A stretch of 64,000 nt of DNA from NCBI RefSeq assembly GCF_037975245.1, contig NC_092564.1:23029984-23093983 (forward strand), read 5' to 3'. The notes under the pieces are model-generated. The model did no database searches and was not told the DNA's origin. It worked only from the letters and a program-made list of their open reading frames with translations. Shown here piece by piece: positions 12,201-27,200 of this stretch. The translations under genes and the position numbers were made by a program. This DNA comes from Apostichopus japonicus. Its lineage: Eukaryota > Echinodermata > Holothuroidea > Aspidochirotida > Stichopodidae. Position 1 is the first letter of the stretch. Each line of letters starts with the position of its first letter.

Positions 12201-15200
12201 TTATTAAATGTGATGTTAGTGTGTTATTTTAGTTTATGTTTGATTTCTGTTATCTTTAACTGTTCTATTGATCATTAGGATTGTCCTCTTCTAAATACTT
12301 ACAACTCAAAGTTTATTTCATGCAATCACTTTGAAAGCAACCAGCTCTATACGTACAGTAGAAGAGGCAGTACATCAGTCTGTTCACTGCCTAGAGCTGC
12401 GACTATATCACAGTGTTTTAACTCCTTAGCACAGAAGCCAGCGTGCACATTCAACTAACTATTAATGATGTGAGTTTTACACTGCACTGTTATTGAGAAG
12501 GCCTTGCACAGCATGACACACATTCTCCCTAGACGGGCACATTAGATGGAATGTAATAGCTGCAGCATGGGCTGTAAAGTATCCATGATGTTAATATGTC
12601 TCTACACACCAGCAAGACTGATTTGTCATCATACTATCTATGAGGGACTCCACTGATTGCCTTTCAAATGAACTCTGCTTTTCTGTGAATGCCCAGCATG
12701 TGTGCTGTTCCAGTGTTTTGATCCTGGCAGTTGTAATAATGTGTCATGGCAGCTTGTTGTGTGAGCAAACTTGTTACAGGTGTAAAGATGCACATCAAGT
12801 TGTCTTGCTAGAATGTAAAGTAGGAAGCAAAAGCAAATTAATTATTAACTAGATGTGTTAATATTTCACCCCCCCCCCACCATCCTGAAATGGATGGTTT
12901 GTATTATTTTGATAAATTTAATGTTGTCTCTAAATGGAGGCTGCTTCATTGCTGGTTAACTGTTGTAGGAGCATGGAATGGATGTTACTGTATGTACCGG
13001 AATGTATTTATACCTAATTCTCTACACTGCCATATATGTTTTTCTGTGGCATCCATCGGTATAGCATACATAGTATGGTAACAAACATTTCTGTGTGTGA
13101 TTACGTTTTTCTCACTTACTTAATTTGGTTACATTAAGCCCTGACTTTGATAAAGGAAAACAAGAGCTCTATGAAAGTAACAGGATTCGTTGATGATCTA
13201 TTTTGCTGCTATGAAGTCTCTAAACAAATTCCAAAACTCATGGCCTGCTAGATGACACGCTTGTGTTGGTTAATCGTTCTGTCTTAAAATCCCTTCAGCA
13301 GGGTTTAAAATAATTACTGTATGTTGACCAGTTCCATTGTTAATGTGGGACAACTGTCTATGTATGTTTCTGTCTGTTTGCTGATAATAATTTAATTTGA
13401 TGTTTAATTTGATGTCACTCTCTTTACAGCTCCATCTTGCTGCTCTGGCATCTCTCAAAGGAGAAATCCTTGACCTCTCCAGCCGATTGCAGAGGGTCAC
13501 AACCGAACGAGATGCATTCGAGAAGAAGCTCTCTAAAATTCATGTAAGTCCGTAAGATCACAGGTTTTATTTATTTATTTCTTTATTTATTTTTGGTTTT
13601 GGCTACCTATATATATATACAGTATGTAGCTAAGTCATTCACTTCATTAAGTTGACTGCAGTGCTCAAGAGAATGGGCACAGCAAAAATGGTGTGGATGA
13701 GCTTAGGCTCAACCCTAATACGTGGCTGAAAGGTACAGTAAGTAACCTTCTAGTCAGTTCACAGTACTGTTTTGGTTGGCTGCAAATATTTTGAGAACTT
13801 GCCTTTGTTTATGTACATATTGAAAGGTCTTTCTTCTAGTATTCTTGCAGTGTATGGTGATTGGCCAGTCATTCTTTCATAAGTCATATGCATCCATTAC
13901 AAGATATCATCGCCTCTAGAGGACAGATATAAAATTGAAAAATCCCAAGAAGAGCAGAGATAACCAAGAAGTGATGGAATGGTACCTTTTCATGCCCAGC
14001 AGTTTCAGTTTTATCCATGTCTTAATTAATTTTGATTTTTAATTAGGCTGAGAAGGCGAAGCAGGTACGGGAGACCGAGGACAAGTTGGACCAACAAGCG
14101 GTGAGGTATGAAGAGCGAATCACAGAGCTCCACAGCGTCATCGCCGAACTAAACAAGAAAATCGATAGATCACATGGAGATGTCATAAGGTAATTCAAAT
14201 CATCACTGTTTTTCAAGAGTTTTTTTATCGATTTAATTGCCAGTGAATTTTCTGCAGTTTGAGCCCACTGAAAAGTATTTCAGTGACCATCAGTAAATAA
14301 ATCATATCTCAATACCATTCACCAAGACCAACACCAAGATATTTTAACTAGTACTCTCAAGTGAATTCCTCAGGCTTTAATTTAACTCTCAACTCCATGC
14401 TTTAGAATTAAGTGAATCAACAATAGGAATGACTGGGCTTTGAGTATGAAACCTGGATGTTGCCAATTAACTTTATTCCCTCTCTTTACCTGTCTCCTAT
14501 TCACTAACATTATTCAAAGGAGAGGAATAACAAGATTGATTATCAAAGAGCACATGCATGTACAGTATGCTGAACATTACTAAATAAAACCACACGTAGC
14601 TCTAGAGGTATCAGCCCACTGTTTCACTTTCAATTATCATAAAATTGCAGCACATATTATTTCCTCCTACCCTGAAATTTGTGTAATGGCTGGGGTCATA
14701 ATTAATTTATCAGTCGACTCTCACAAGTTTTCACATCTTCACATCCGTGCTCGCTCTGGGTTTAGTCTCTCTCTCTCTGTCGTTGGTGATGGCCTCTTTT
14801 GAGTAAAGCAGTAAATAACTGCAGACGTTGAGTCAGATGAGGTACTGAACAGTGTTAGTTAAAACCTTGTACGTTCTCACCTGCAATCAATCTGCCATCA
14901 GACTTGGGATCAAATGTGGAGTGCATCTGATTGTCATGAACAGGTTGCAATTCCTCTGCCCGACCGAGTCAGCTTGATTATGCAATGAAGCATTCTTCTC
15001 CATTCAGTGTCATGGAGCAAGAAAACGTCTCTTACCGTCGGCAGAATCTTGCCAAACTCTACAACTTTGCTTTCAAGGGAAATCAAGAAAGGTCAGCTAC
15101 CTTTTATCAGAAATTGAATGATCAACTGCGCATCCCTATCAACCCATCTTAAAGCAGCAGCAAGAGCAGCAGTTTTAGAACCAACTTGCGACGGGAGCGA

Positions 15201-18200
15201 GTTATTGAATTTTCCGATTAACCATCTGGAAAAACTTGATCACAAGTAGTCTCTCGTGGCGTGCATCGTTTAAGTGCTTCTCATGTTAACGGCAAAATTG
15301 GAAATATTTTCTTGCAAGGTGGGTAGCTAAACACAGTGCGTCAGTTGAGTAGCGACATCTCCCCATTGCTAATTACACGAGTGCAAGGATCAGAACTTAC
15401 ACATGCATTTAGAGCTGTTGGTGTTCATTTGAGGATTGTAACATTCACATGGACACAACTAGCGTCAGGTCCTCGGATATATTTGAGGTCGGAATGATCT
15501 GTTAAACTTGCTAATCATGTCTCTCAGCTCTCAATTGAGGTAGGTTCTAATTCGGTAGTTTGGGATGGGTCAGTGACTAAATTAGTTTCTTTATAAGATT
15601 AAAGTTTTTATGATTGTCAGTATGCATTATATGAAATTATGAGTGAGTTTGAACTTAACTCGACAGGCTTATGTGAGTGTTACCAATATGCTATCAAGGG
15701 AACATAGTATTATTGCATAGAACAACAATATGCTCGGGGACAAAAATTCATTTACAAACTGCGCATTTGTTCCAGCAGGATTGAGTGCCCTTCTCTTTGT
15801 TGCGCACCAGCCTAATAAATTGACAACCTTTTAAATGAGTCAGAGGTTTTTTTTTTCAAAATTGGGTAAATTGGAAAAGTTTCCACATTACTCATGGAGT
15901 GGAAACCATGACATGGTTTCAGTATGTTGCTTTTGTAATCACTAGAGGATAAGCTACTTTGTGTGTGTGTGTGTGTAGTTAAGAGCTCATTTTCAATCAG
16001 GCTGTCAGTTTAGCTCAGTCAAACTCAATTTAAAGACTTGTAGAAGTTGAATTATTCTGTGAGAGTATCTGTTTCATGATATTGAGTACCGTGTATACTT
16101 CATGCATCAATGCAATCGAGGGAGGTAGTATTAGGTATTATTATGTCTGATTAATACTAAAATACTATACTGATTAATACTAAATCCTGGTAGGAGTTTC
16201 TCCTAAACCTGCAAGTACAGTATGCATACGCTGTTTTTACTGGTACCACAAAAACAAGATGGCGGCAAGCCATCACAGGCTTCTTTGGTAAGTCTCTCAT
16301 TATTGATTCCAAGAGGTTTGACCCGTCCAGCTGTGTTTTCATTACAGGCTACTTTTTCATCTTTGTTATGTATTTATTTTATTTTTTATTTTTGTGGGAT
16401 TTAAAGATCTAGTGACAGTCTCAGAAGAAAGCTTGAACTAGACAAAATACTTGTGTACTGTATCTGTGTGTGTATTGGGCATCTGTGAGTGTGAACTGAA
16501 CTATTTTAATCTCAAGTTCACATAGCTATAATGCCATTGATGGAAACCCTCTATGGTATGTGTGTGCATATAGATTGTAGATTCTGGGAAAGAAAAGAAG
16601 TAATATTTAAAGGATCTTGAGTATCTTAAACCGAGGTTGACATGGTGGTTTAGCTTATGCTGGTAACAGTAGAATGTTATAAAATTAAAACCAACCATAT
16701 GGAGATTGCATGAAAGTGTCAAGATTCAATATCTGAAATGAAGGAAATTATATTAATTGAAACCGAGGCACATGGATGATAGAAGGCTTCTTTTATTATG
16801 AGCACTATTCTCAATGGTTTACATGACATCACCTCATACAAAACTTCTGGTAAGTCCTGATTCCTGAAATATAGTGGTTTTGAGTCTAACCACTTGATAA
16901 TCAATTTGAATGTATTTCAGTTTAATACCAAAACAGAGAGAAGTCTGTGTTTCTTTTACAGTACCTCTCCGTTTTTCCTTTGCGTTGAAGTTTTTTTTCC
17001 ATGTGAGGCATGTCATGGAGTCCCTTAGATATACCTCCGCTCTCATTTCTGTTGTGCTGTCTGTTGTAGCATTGTGCCTCCTCCCACCCCCACTCCCCAA
17101 GAATTGGCCCTCCCCTAAAATCACGCACTCCCCCCCCCCCCCTCCACCCTGGTAAATGACTACTGGTAACAGTGTTTTCTATAGTAGGATGTATTTCCTG
17201 GCACTCAGTCTTTACCTGAAATTATAACTATTAAACTGACGTCAGTACTAATTTCAGCTGACTTTAAACTGCAATGTATGCACATACTCAACACTGTATG
17301 GTTTGAGATAACAATTTGTTTGCATTAATTGTCTGTCTCATTGGACAACTCAAGTCTGACAGCTAAATAGCAACTAAAGACTGCCATGTGCTCTTTAAAA
17401 TCACAAACTGAGTGCAGTCTCTAAAGTACATTTATGAATACAGATCTCCTTTTATAACAGCGCGGTCTTAGTCATGTTGCAGTTGTCGTGATCATTTATG
17501 TCTTACACAATGACTCATAGGCTTTAATTGTTGCCTATAAACGATCTCGCTCTCGGAAAGGCTTCTGAACCAGATTCGTATCAGAGAACTTGAGAAGGTT
17601 TCATTCCAGAAAGAAAAAAAAAAAATCCCTGTAGATTGGTAATTACTGGATGAGGAGGAGGAAACCTTGGAGATGATAATTTAACCATGAATTAATGCCC
17701 GAACTTCGCATGACTGGTGTCATGCATACTTTAGAAGAGTACAATGTTTTTCTTCTGCATTTAGTATTTCATTTTTACCGTAGTTGTATACGAATACTTC
17801 TAGAATGACAAAGATAATGTATTCCAATGTGTAAATCATGTATTTGACAAGTGTTTGACAAATACTCTCCAAAATGTGAGTGTAAATTTATATGACAACA
17901 TAAACACATATTAGGTGAATGCCATTTTCTCTCTCAATCATGCTGTATCCTGTTAATAGCCTTCAATGCTTAAGTCAATGTGAAAGGTGGTAAAAAAATT
18001 TTAGCCATTAATATGATAGGCATGAAAAAACAAATAAATTTAAAGACAAAAACAAATGGTTGCTTCAGAATTCAGACCATGCTGTTATTTCTGGTTAGCA
18101 AAGTTCCTGTTGTATGTATATTTTTTAACGCTATCAGAGTTAGTTATGTAATTCCATCATTCTACTGCTATCATTCAATAGTTTGTATGCATGATAGATT

Positions 18201-21200
18201 TCTGCATATCCATCTACTCTATTATGTTATAATCAAGTCTTGTACCAACTGATGTAGGTCTTACCAACCTATCAATATTTATCCAGGAGAAAATATTCCT
18301 GGCATCTGGAAGCTTTATGAGATGGTTTTTAGAGAGCGTTTGTTTGTTTTTCAGGGAGGAAGATGAATTATCCCAATCAAGCCGTCACAGTAACATGAGC
18401 AATAGTGGTGGCAGTGCTAATGGTAGCAGCAGCTTCTTCCATGGCAGTGAGTCCGTACAAGCTGGTAGGTATATAGTTATCGATTGCCCTCCGACAATGT
18501 AAGCTAGCTTCAAGCTGCTGTCAAGAAAGGTTTAGAAGAAATGTACATGATATTTAATCTCCAAAGTTTCCAATGTCTGGAGAAATTATTGTCAGTGTTG
18601 AAAAGAACTCAGTGTTGAAAAAAAAGAGAACAGTGTTCAAAAGAGTGAATTAACTAACATCTAAATAAGTATGAAGTTAAAGAAAGACAAAACTGTTCAC
18701 AAACTGCTCAAAATCTACTACACCACTGTGTGTGTAAAAGTTAATAGTTAGATGGCACAAACTGCTTATCTACTACAAAACACCACTGAGTGTGTAAATG
18801 TATTGGTTAGATGGCACAAACTGCTTATAAACAGTATCTACAACAAAACACCACTGAGTGTGTAAATGTATTGGTTAGATGGCAAGACGTTTCAACCCTG
18901 GCAGGATCCTCTTCAGAGGCATGCTGAAACCAAAAACAGATCTTAAATATGTAATTGAAAAGCAAATCGAAGTTTCAGATTTGATATCAATTAGCTGGTG
19001 TGAAGCAGTACTAGCTTTACAACTGGTTATATGTTGTACTACAACTGGCTGTAAATGCATTATAAACATTTTCAGTGCTGCTTTTTGAGTTGCTGCAATC
19101 TTCACTATGCTGTTACTTTCATAAAATTTTAATATTGCCTTGACTTCTGTTCCCTCTCTCTGGGAATCTGTCTACCGAAAAAACATAAACCCGCAGGCGA
19201 GACAAATTTGCCCGGGTTAACAGGAAGTGGGGCTTAAAAATGAAAGCTGTACATTAGGTATAGCAATTAATGTATTCCTTGGCTGGAAGCAATAATTCAA
19301 AATGAGCCAAGTAATCTGAAATCACCTTGCCCTTCTTTCATCTTCTTCTTTTATTTTAATCAAAATCACTTCTAGCCTGAAGAGAAAAACAGGAAAGAGT
19401 ACAGTAGCTTGGAACAATTACTTTCAAAATTATGTTTAAGAACAAATTGCCTTGCTGATCAATTCAAAATTTCCATTTCCATAGTCACAGTGTCACCAAT
19501 ATAGAGGTTAACATTACATCCTCTCTCATACAAATAATAGTCATAATTTGCATATATAAGGTGTCAGTTTTTTTTTTTTTTAACCAGCAGCAAGGGTGGC
19601 AGTATGATTCATGAGATGGTAGAACTAGTATCTAGACTCTAAGAGATTTGAAAAACAATTCTTACTTTGTTGGTTGAGCTATTGCCAGAAGGTCGTTCTG
19701 CTTTTTTAGAATCAAAACTGCTGTTAGCCAAACGGCGCTACCCCAGACACGAGGTGCCTCCTAACACAGTACTGTATAGTCATAAATACTTTACGCACAC
19801 AAACGTGTAATTAACTCTCTGAGATATTGCGTGCGGGGCAAGAGTAATTGAACTTTTCGTATGGTAACGAGGTATTTATTCATGAGTGCAAGGATCCTGT
19901 GCTTCAAAGATCTTGTAATTTATGGACAACTTGCCATTTGGCTTTGGTAGTATTTTTAAGGTGTGGAAATGCAGAACAGAAAAGCAAAGATATACATGGC
20001 TTGATAATAGTAAACTCCAATGTAAGGGTTCTGGGTGTTCCAGTAGGACATTAGTTTGAGCACATGTACTGTAAGCTCTGGGTAATCCTACAAAGATATA
20101 TATTTCAAAATGATTGGAAAAAAATTGTTCTTATATCAGGATGGTAAGATTTTGTAACAAGTTGGTTGCATTAAGCTGCTGTAGTTATTTGTCCCAACTA
20201 AGGAAGCCAAAGTCAAAAATCTGTGGGTCTCTGATTATGTTCAGCATTTTATTAAATACTAATGGCAACAAAAGCCTGACTGTTTGGTGACAAAATTTTA
20301 AGAACCAAATGGATTTATTAAGTGTTAGCTAATTAACAGGTTTTTCTGATGAGGTGGTCTTAATTTGACAAATTGGAACCTTAGTTTGAGAAAATAACCT
20401 TTAGATTTGGTGAAATTGCTTTTATAACAACATTTGAGTCATGATGGGAAAGAACTTCCCTCTTTCTTTAAATAACAAACAGATTTAAGTCTCATTTTTA
20501 TTTATACAAATATATCAAGGTTAAATGGTTGAAAATGATATCAATTTTTTTCCCCCTTCTGTTATGGATTTTTTAATTCCTACTCGCTAGATTATAGAGT
20601 TTTAAGAAATGCCCTGTAACAAGAACAAGAGTTGCAGGGAAGTTTAAATTTGATTTGCCTGTATTTTGCTGCTACTGGGTTTGACCTCATTTCATGAAAC
20701 ACCAAAAACATGTTTGTCTCTTCATGAAGTTATAATACATGTGTAGTTGAAACTAATTATAAGAACTGTTTTCAGTATTTCACATAAATGTAAAACCGGC
20801 ATAGCTATGTTCGTGGCAGCTCTGCAAATCTGCCAGAAGCAAGATATTTAGGCTGCTATCTTAGTGAAGCAATATATAAAAATTGTAAGTCTGATTATGT
20901 TGATGATAAACAGCAGCCCTGACGAAGAGATAGAAACCGTTCACATTTTGAATTTACGTTAACTCGCTATATCTCAAGACCATGTAATTAACTCGCTCGT
21001 CAAGGTTTCAGCTTTCGTTGGGTTGGTTTCTCTGGTGTCTTGAGCGATATTCAGAGAGTAGACCGAGCCATCTTAGAGAATTAATGCCACAATTTGTATT
21101 TGTAATAACTCAATGCACCCTCAGGGGATATATACACAGAAAATGTTACAGTTTAGTGGCGGAAGTTGCTGCTGTACATTTGCTGAGCACTCTCATTTTT

Positions 21201-24200
21201 TTAAGTTTTTCGTTCCTTTTTTCACTGTTTTAATAGATTTTAGTTAAAGAAGTGAATTAATGGTAGGGTTATGTTTTCGGTTCTGAATATAAAGAAGGAA
21301 TGTGTATTATTGTGCAGATCACTTTTGCATTTCCTCACTAAATATTGTCAGTACTATTTGATACCTTAATGCTCTTCATTAGCTTTAATACTACACAACA
21401 ATCCGTTGCAAATATTTGAGGAGAATTAAGGAAAAATTGAAAAATTCCAATGTACTGTGCTCTCTTTGTGTGATCAGTACTAATATGGAAAAGTGTATGG
21501 GCAGAAGAATAGTAGTCTGGTTGGAATGGAACCATAAAATATCTCAACAAGTTAATGCTCGCTTTGTTAGAAAATTATTGGTAACTAGTTCGTGTAAAAG
21601 ATCTATTGTGATGTTTTATTGATTGATACTCGTTAATTTTGGTAAAAGTGCTAGAAATTGTGGATGAAATGCAAAAATTTATTCTTGTATGAAGAGGAAT
21701 ATCCCCACACTCAGTCACATATAAAAACATTTCATGAATAGGTCAAACTATTTCTGTAGTTGTTGGACTGAGGTGATTACCCACAGTACTCTAACTTAAC
21801 ACTTACCTGTCTCCTCACAACAACTGTACTCTTAGTACATTGTCTAGAGTGACCTGGTAACCTTTACACACTGACCTCCCACTAAGCTAAATTGTTCAAT
21901 TGTGTGTTTTAGAGAGCTTTCGAGATCCTTACATTTATCTTAGCAGTTGGTAACTGTCCCTACCATGTGACTTCTGAAGAAAGTGGGTTTGGTTGTCAAC
22001 TCGGTTAACTTTGTCCAACATAGTCTTGATGATCCATGTGGTATCTGTGAAGTCAAATGTGTCCTAATCCATCAATTGTATTGAAATAAAATCACACTTA
22101 AGAGTGGCAAAACTGGCCTCTGTACTGTCTACAGACTATTTGTGATTGATGACGCTGTGTGGCGGGACTTTAAATACCTTTTACTGTACTGTTGTGGCAT
22201 TCCCTGGAAAAATCAATTAACATCAATTACGATTTACTTCTCACATAGGTATCTAGAATGATTTAATTATAATAAACCATTGTCACTTCTTCAGATAAAA
22301 GTTGCCTGCTGCCATCAATGCTTTGACTTGTTTTTGCAAATGTCGGTATTTTGTCAAGTCTTTTTCTCTCTCCCTTAACTCAGAGGCCCATAGCTTGTCA
22401 GTTTGTGGTCTCTTTTATGGTCAGATGCAATAGGTTTACATGCAAGCATCTTGAAAGTAATCAAGTCAACCCAAAATGTAATTGTCTTTACTTAAAATGG
22501 ATGTTGTAACACTGAAGTGAATTTGGTACAGTAGTTCTTAGTAACTTGAATTCCTGTGATCTTTAAGTATTCCAAACTCTGTTTAATATTTTATCCACAG
22601 ATAACAGTCAAGACCTCAGTGAAGAGTTGTCCAGGGTGGTAGGAGGCTTGGAGTATGTTACCGGAAACAGAAAAGAGGATGAAGGTATCAGCAACCAGGT
22701 CTTATCAGCTGAGAGAGAAGTCGAGAAGCTAGCCAGTGCTGCTGAGAAGACCCAGCAGCAAACTCTACAAGTAAGAATTTGCACTGTTAAAAAGGGATAA
22801 TCCACTAGCAGGGATATTTAAATGATAGGGATATTATCAACACTGGCAAGGATATTTGATTTATAGGGATACTATCCACTGGCAGGGGTATTTAAATTAT
22901 AGGGATATTATCCACTGGCAGGGATGTTTTAATTAAAGGGATATTTTCCACTGGCAGGGATATTTGAATTATAGGGATATTATCCACTGGCAGGGATATT
23001 TAAATGATAGGGATATTATCCACTGGCAGGGATGTTTAAATGATAGGGATATTATCCACTGGTAGGGATATTTGAATAGGGATATTATCCACTGGCATGG
23101 ATATTTAAATTATAGGGATATTATCAACACTGGCAGGGATATTAAAATGATAGGGATATTATCAACACTGGCAGGAATGTTTAAATGATAGGGATATTAT
23201 CAAGACTGGCAGGGATATTTAAATTATAGGGATATTATCCACTGGCAGGGATATTTAAATGATATGGATATTATCCACTGGCAGGGATATTTAAATGATA
23301 GGGATATTATCCACTGGCAGGGATATTTAAATGATAAGGATACTATCCAGTGGCAGGGATATTTAAGTTGTAGGGATATTTTTCACTGGCAGGGATATTT
23401 AAATTGTATGGATACTCCACTGGCAGGAGTATCCCACTCAATCACACTATTAGGGAAGACCTATTTACAGTAGCTTAATTGTAAAGTATCATCTTTCAAT
23501 ATGTTGGTCTTAATCTCTAGAAACTTATGTTTGCCAGATAAGTGTATTATCTTCCCCCATGCTTGAATGATTGATGAATTATGAATATAAAAAGGAAAAG
23601 TCAATTTTTTTGTGCAGTTCCTTCTGTTGCTACCAGAGTTACAAAGAGTTTAACCAACCCCACCCACAAAATACCTCAGTGATACAAACTGATATCAGGA
23701 TGTGTTTTTTGCAAATGTACTGCAATGTTTTGAAGCAAGTACAGTACCTTTCTGTCATATGTAGACCATAGTTAGCTTTTACCTAGTACAGTAGTTAAAT
23801 GTTACATAAGTGTGTCATAATTAGCTAGCATCCATGATATGTATACTTTGTACTTGTGGTCTACTTGGGATAACACTTTGTGATTTTTCACTTTCAGTCA
23901 ATGACCACCCACTGCACCTTTGTTTTTCTCTCTCTCTCTTTCTCTCGTTAGGCAGTTAAAGATCTAGGGTCCTTGACCACGACCACCACGGACCGGTCTC
24001 CAACTGACACACACGCTTCCAGCAGTCACAACTCCATCAAGAGCGACCATCGGAGACGCAGCAGCCTGGAGCAGGAGATCTGTATGCTGAGAGAGGAGAA
24101 CGAGACCCTGAACAATACCATGAGTATGAAGGAGGAAGAGATGCAGAAACTGAAGAGTAATCTGATGGCAATCAGAGATGAGAAGGAGAGATTGCGAAGA

Positions 24201-27200
24201 AAGGTCAGCGGAGTCTCCCTCCTTGTCTGTGTCAAAATTGAATCTGTTGTGTTGTAAATAATCAGACCGGTTGCTCATGAACCGGACAGAGAAGTAAAAT
24301 GGTTTGGATGAGAGGCGATGTAGATGAGGATGATATGGGTCAAAGTTGAGGGAGGATCGGAGGTGTCTGAGGGGGGAGTCAACAATTGGAGGTGTCTGAG
24401 GGGGGAGTCAACACAAAGTAGGGGGTGGGGGAACTACCGATGGTTCCTATGCAAGTATGTAGTATGCATTGTTAAAGAAGGCTATTTTATTGTTTAATTT
24501 TTTTTATAAGTGATATTAATGTGGTTGGTTAAAGAATGATCTATAGCTACTCCCCCTCCCCCACCCAACCTTATTAATCCAACCATCACATAATCTCCAT
24601 ATTAATGAGCAGTATGATTAATTGTGACAGTTGATCCACTAATCTGATTATTCTGTCAACTCAAGTTGTAAAGGTGCTGCAGAATACTAGACATCAGTTA
24701 TCTGGAAGGTTACATTCAAATATGAAGCCGGTGTGTCCTTCACCCTTTGTGACCCAAGTGGCTTGCTAGGATGCAATGGATGGTAATTGTATTCGGTGGA
24801 GACGGAGTAGCAACAGAAATAAAATTTAGAAATTTAATCTGAGGCCAGGTTAGATCCAGATACCTAAAATAAAATTGAAAATTGCCAAGTGTTCAAGATT
24901 TATACTAAAAATGACCTTCTTGACTATTTCTCAAGTGGTCTAATTTATGTTGATTGTTTTAATTTATTCTTACAGGTTAAAGAACTTCAAGCAAGAAAAC
25001 AGAACAGCTCAGGTGCCACTGCCAAAGAGAGGATGGGTTACACCTCTTCATCCTCAACAGAACAACTCAGCTCACCGAATCACCGGCCATCACCCAGCCA
25101 GTCACCGTTACCGTCCCCCGCCCCTCACTCGGTCAACCCAAGCACAGGAGAACTCAGCTACTCAGGGAGCGAGAGGAGAGGTCCAGTGGCTAAAATAGCC
25201 GAGAGAGTCCGGTTAAAGCCAAGCAAAGCAGAACTGTCCAAGTCAGGAGAGAGACACGTTCTTGGCTCAGAACTCAGTCATGCTGTAAGTAAAATGGAAT
25301 GGTGTTCATGGTAACTGGAAGTGTGCAATAGAACAATGGTAACCTCTGGGCAATGCAGTAAATCTTCTTAACTGGATGTGCATTTTTAATTGGAGGAGGA
25401 TCTGATATATTGATGCAGAAGAAGAGGTTTTATTACAAATAAGTTTGTTGATGGATGGTGTGGGCATATTGCAGGGGGGGGGGGTCCTATTGTACAGTCA
25501 TCACAATAGTGGAATTTTTCTTCAGTTGACAATACATTTCTTCTTAAGCTTAAAGCTACTACCAATCAACTTTCAGACAACAGTTTGCAAACAGCTCTTG
25601 TCTCAGTGAAAAGTTTGTCAGTGAAGAGTTATTTTACTCCCTCTGAAAATCTTGGCAATGCCTGCACCTTTGCAAATTTCATCTGGCTCGTTTTCTATCT
25701 GTTATTCCCCGAGGGGATCTAGTCATCGACCAGATATCTAACAGCGATAGCAAGAGTCATTATAATCATAGTTGCATTAAAGAGTATGCTAAGTGTCAGT
25801 ACAAAAGTTATGTTATGCTCCCTCCATAAAGATCTTAATTGCCACAGCACTTTTTATTGATACATCCAATGTCAGCTTTTCGTCTGTTGGCGTTTCACTC
25901 AGGGCGCCCACAAATTTGATAATCACTTCATTTGCAGCTTGTGGACAATTTTTCCACAGAATCGTCCTGTCCAAACATGTGATTCTACTCCTGGTTCGGA
26001 ACTTGTATTAGAGATTTTATTTAAACGGTTTTTGCATTTCTCTTTGCTTGTTATAATCCTGATACTGGAGCAGTCATAAATCACCCCATTCATGCAGCTA
26101 CTTTATCTGTGAGTGCGCTTGGTTATAAATAGATCGAGGCAAACCCGTATCAGATTGGAATATCAGTTTCATCCCAGCTCCTTCCGATATCTGATCGTTA
26201 CCATGGCAGTGTGAACACATTAGATAAAAACAAGTACTGCAGGCAAGGCTCAGCAGGAACATAAAAGTAGTAGTTTTACTTAATTTATTGCTTTCAATTT
26301 GTGGAATGTTTAATAGAAATTAACTGCTGGTTTATTGTGGAGGAAATGAACTCATGATGAGGTGGAAAAGTTTTTGTCTAGTCATTTAAGGATTTCTGTT
26401 TAACAAGACATTTATTAGAGCAAGGTAAATGCTATGGTTACTAACACAGAATTAATTTGTGGTTGTTGTTGATTACCTCATGCTATATATTGTTGTATGC
26501 TATAATTTTGCCACTGTATTTTGCATTGAGTAGCATCTGCTTGTTGTTTTGATGGAGACATTAACTATTTTCACAAAGTTGGATGGCCTTGAATCTAACT
26601 GTAGCAGAATCTCTGTAGTAGCAAATCATTTCACCACTGCTCCAAACTATGGAGAGTTATAACCTATTTACTACAGTTACTACCTACAAATGTGCGATAT
26701 TTGATGAGTCTTGGAATGGTTTCAGTCATCTTAAGCAATGAATTATTTTTCAAGAACCTCACCCTTTCCCAAGTATATTAAATATGTAAATTTTGTGACA
26801 AATTCACCTATATTTATAGGCTGCTAACTATCAGTGTCCTGAAACACTTTTGTTGGTAATAAACTTACTTATGTAAATATCTTGGTTAGGCTGGCTTACA
26901 TCAGCTATGGTGCTAGCATATTATAGGGATTGTATCGGTCGTCACCTTAAATGAACATCAACCAATCAGAGTTCTTACATTGGCTTTTCATTAAGTGCTT
27001 CAGTAGTTGTTAAAAATGGTCAACAAGTTAAACTCGTTGCAAGTAAAGCCTTAGTAAAGCCTAACTAACTGTGGGGACATTTTTCAATAGCTTTACCTTA
27101 CTAGAACTGTCTCCCCTTGCTTCATAATTATAGTTTGGTTGTGCAGTTGGGAATGGAATGGGTTTCAAATTTGTTATTTTGATTGTTTAAGCAGATGTTG

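Noticed and set aside
16910-17155. 81-codon frame ending in a proline run
   Set aside because: The proline tail is a C homopolymer in an intron; no splice-consistent exon or homology.
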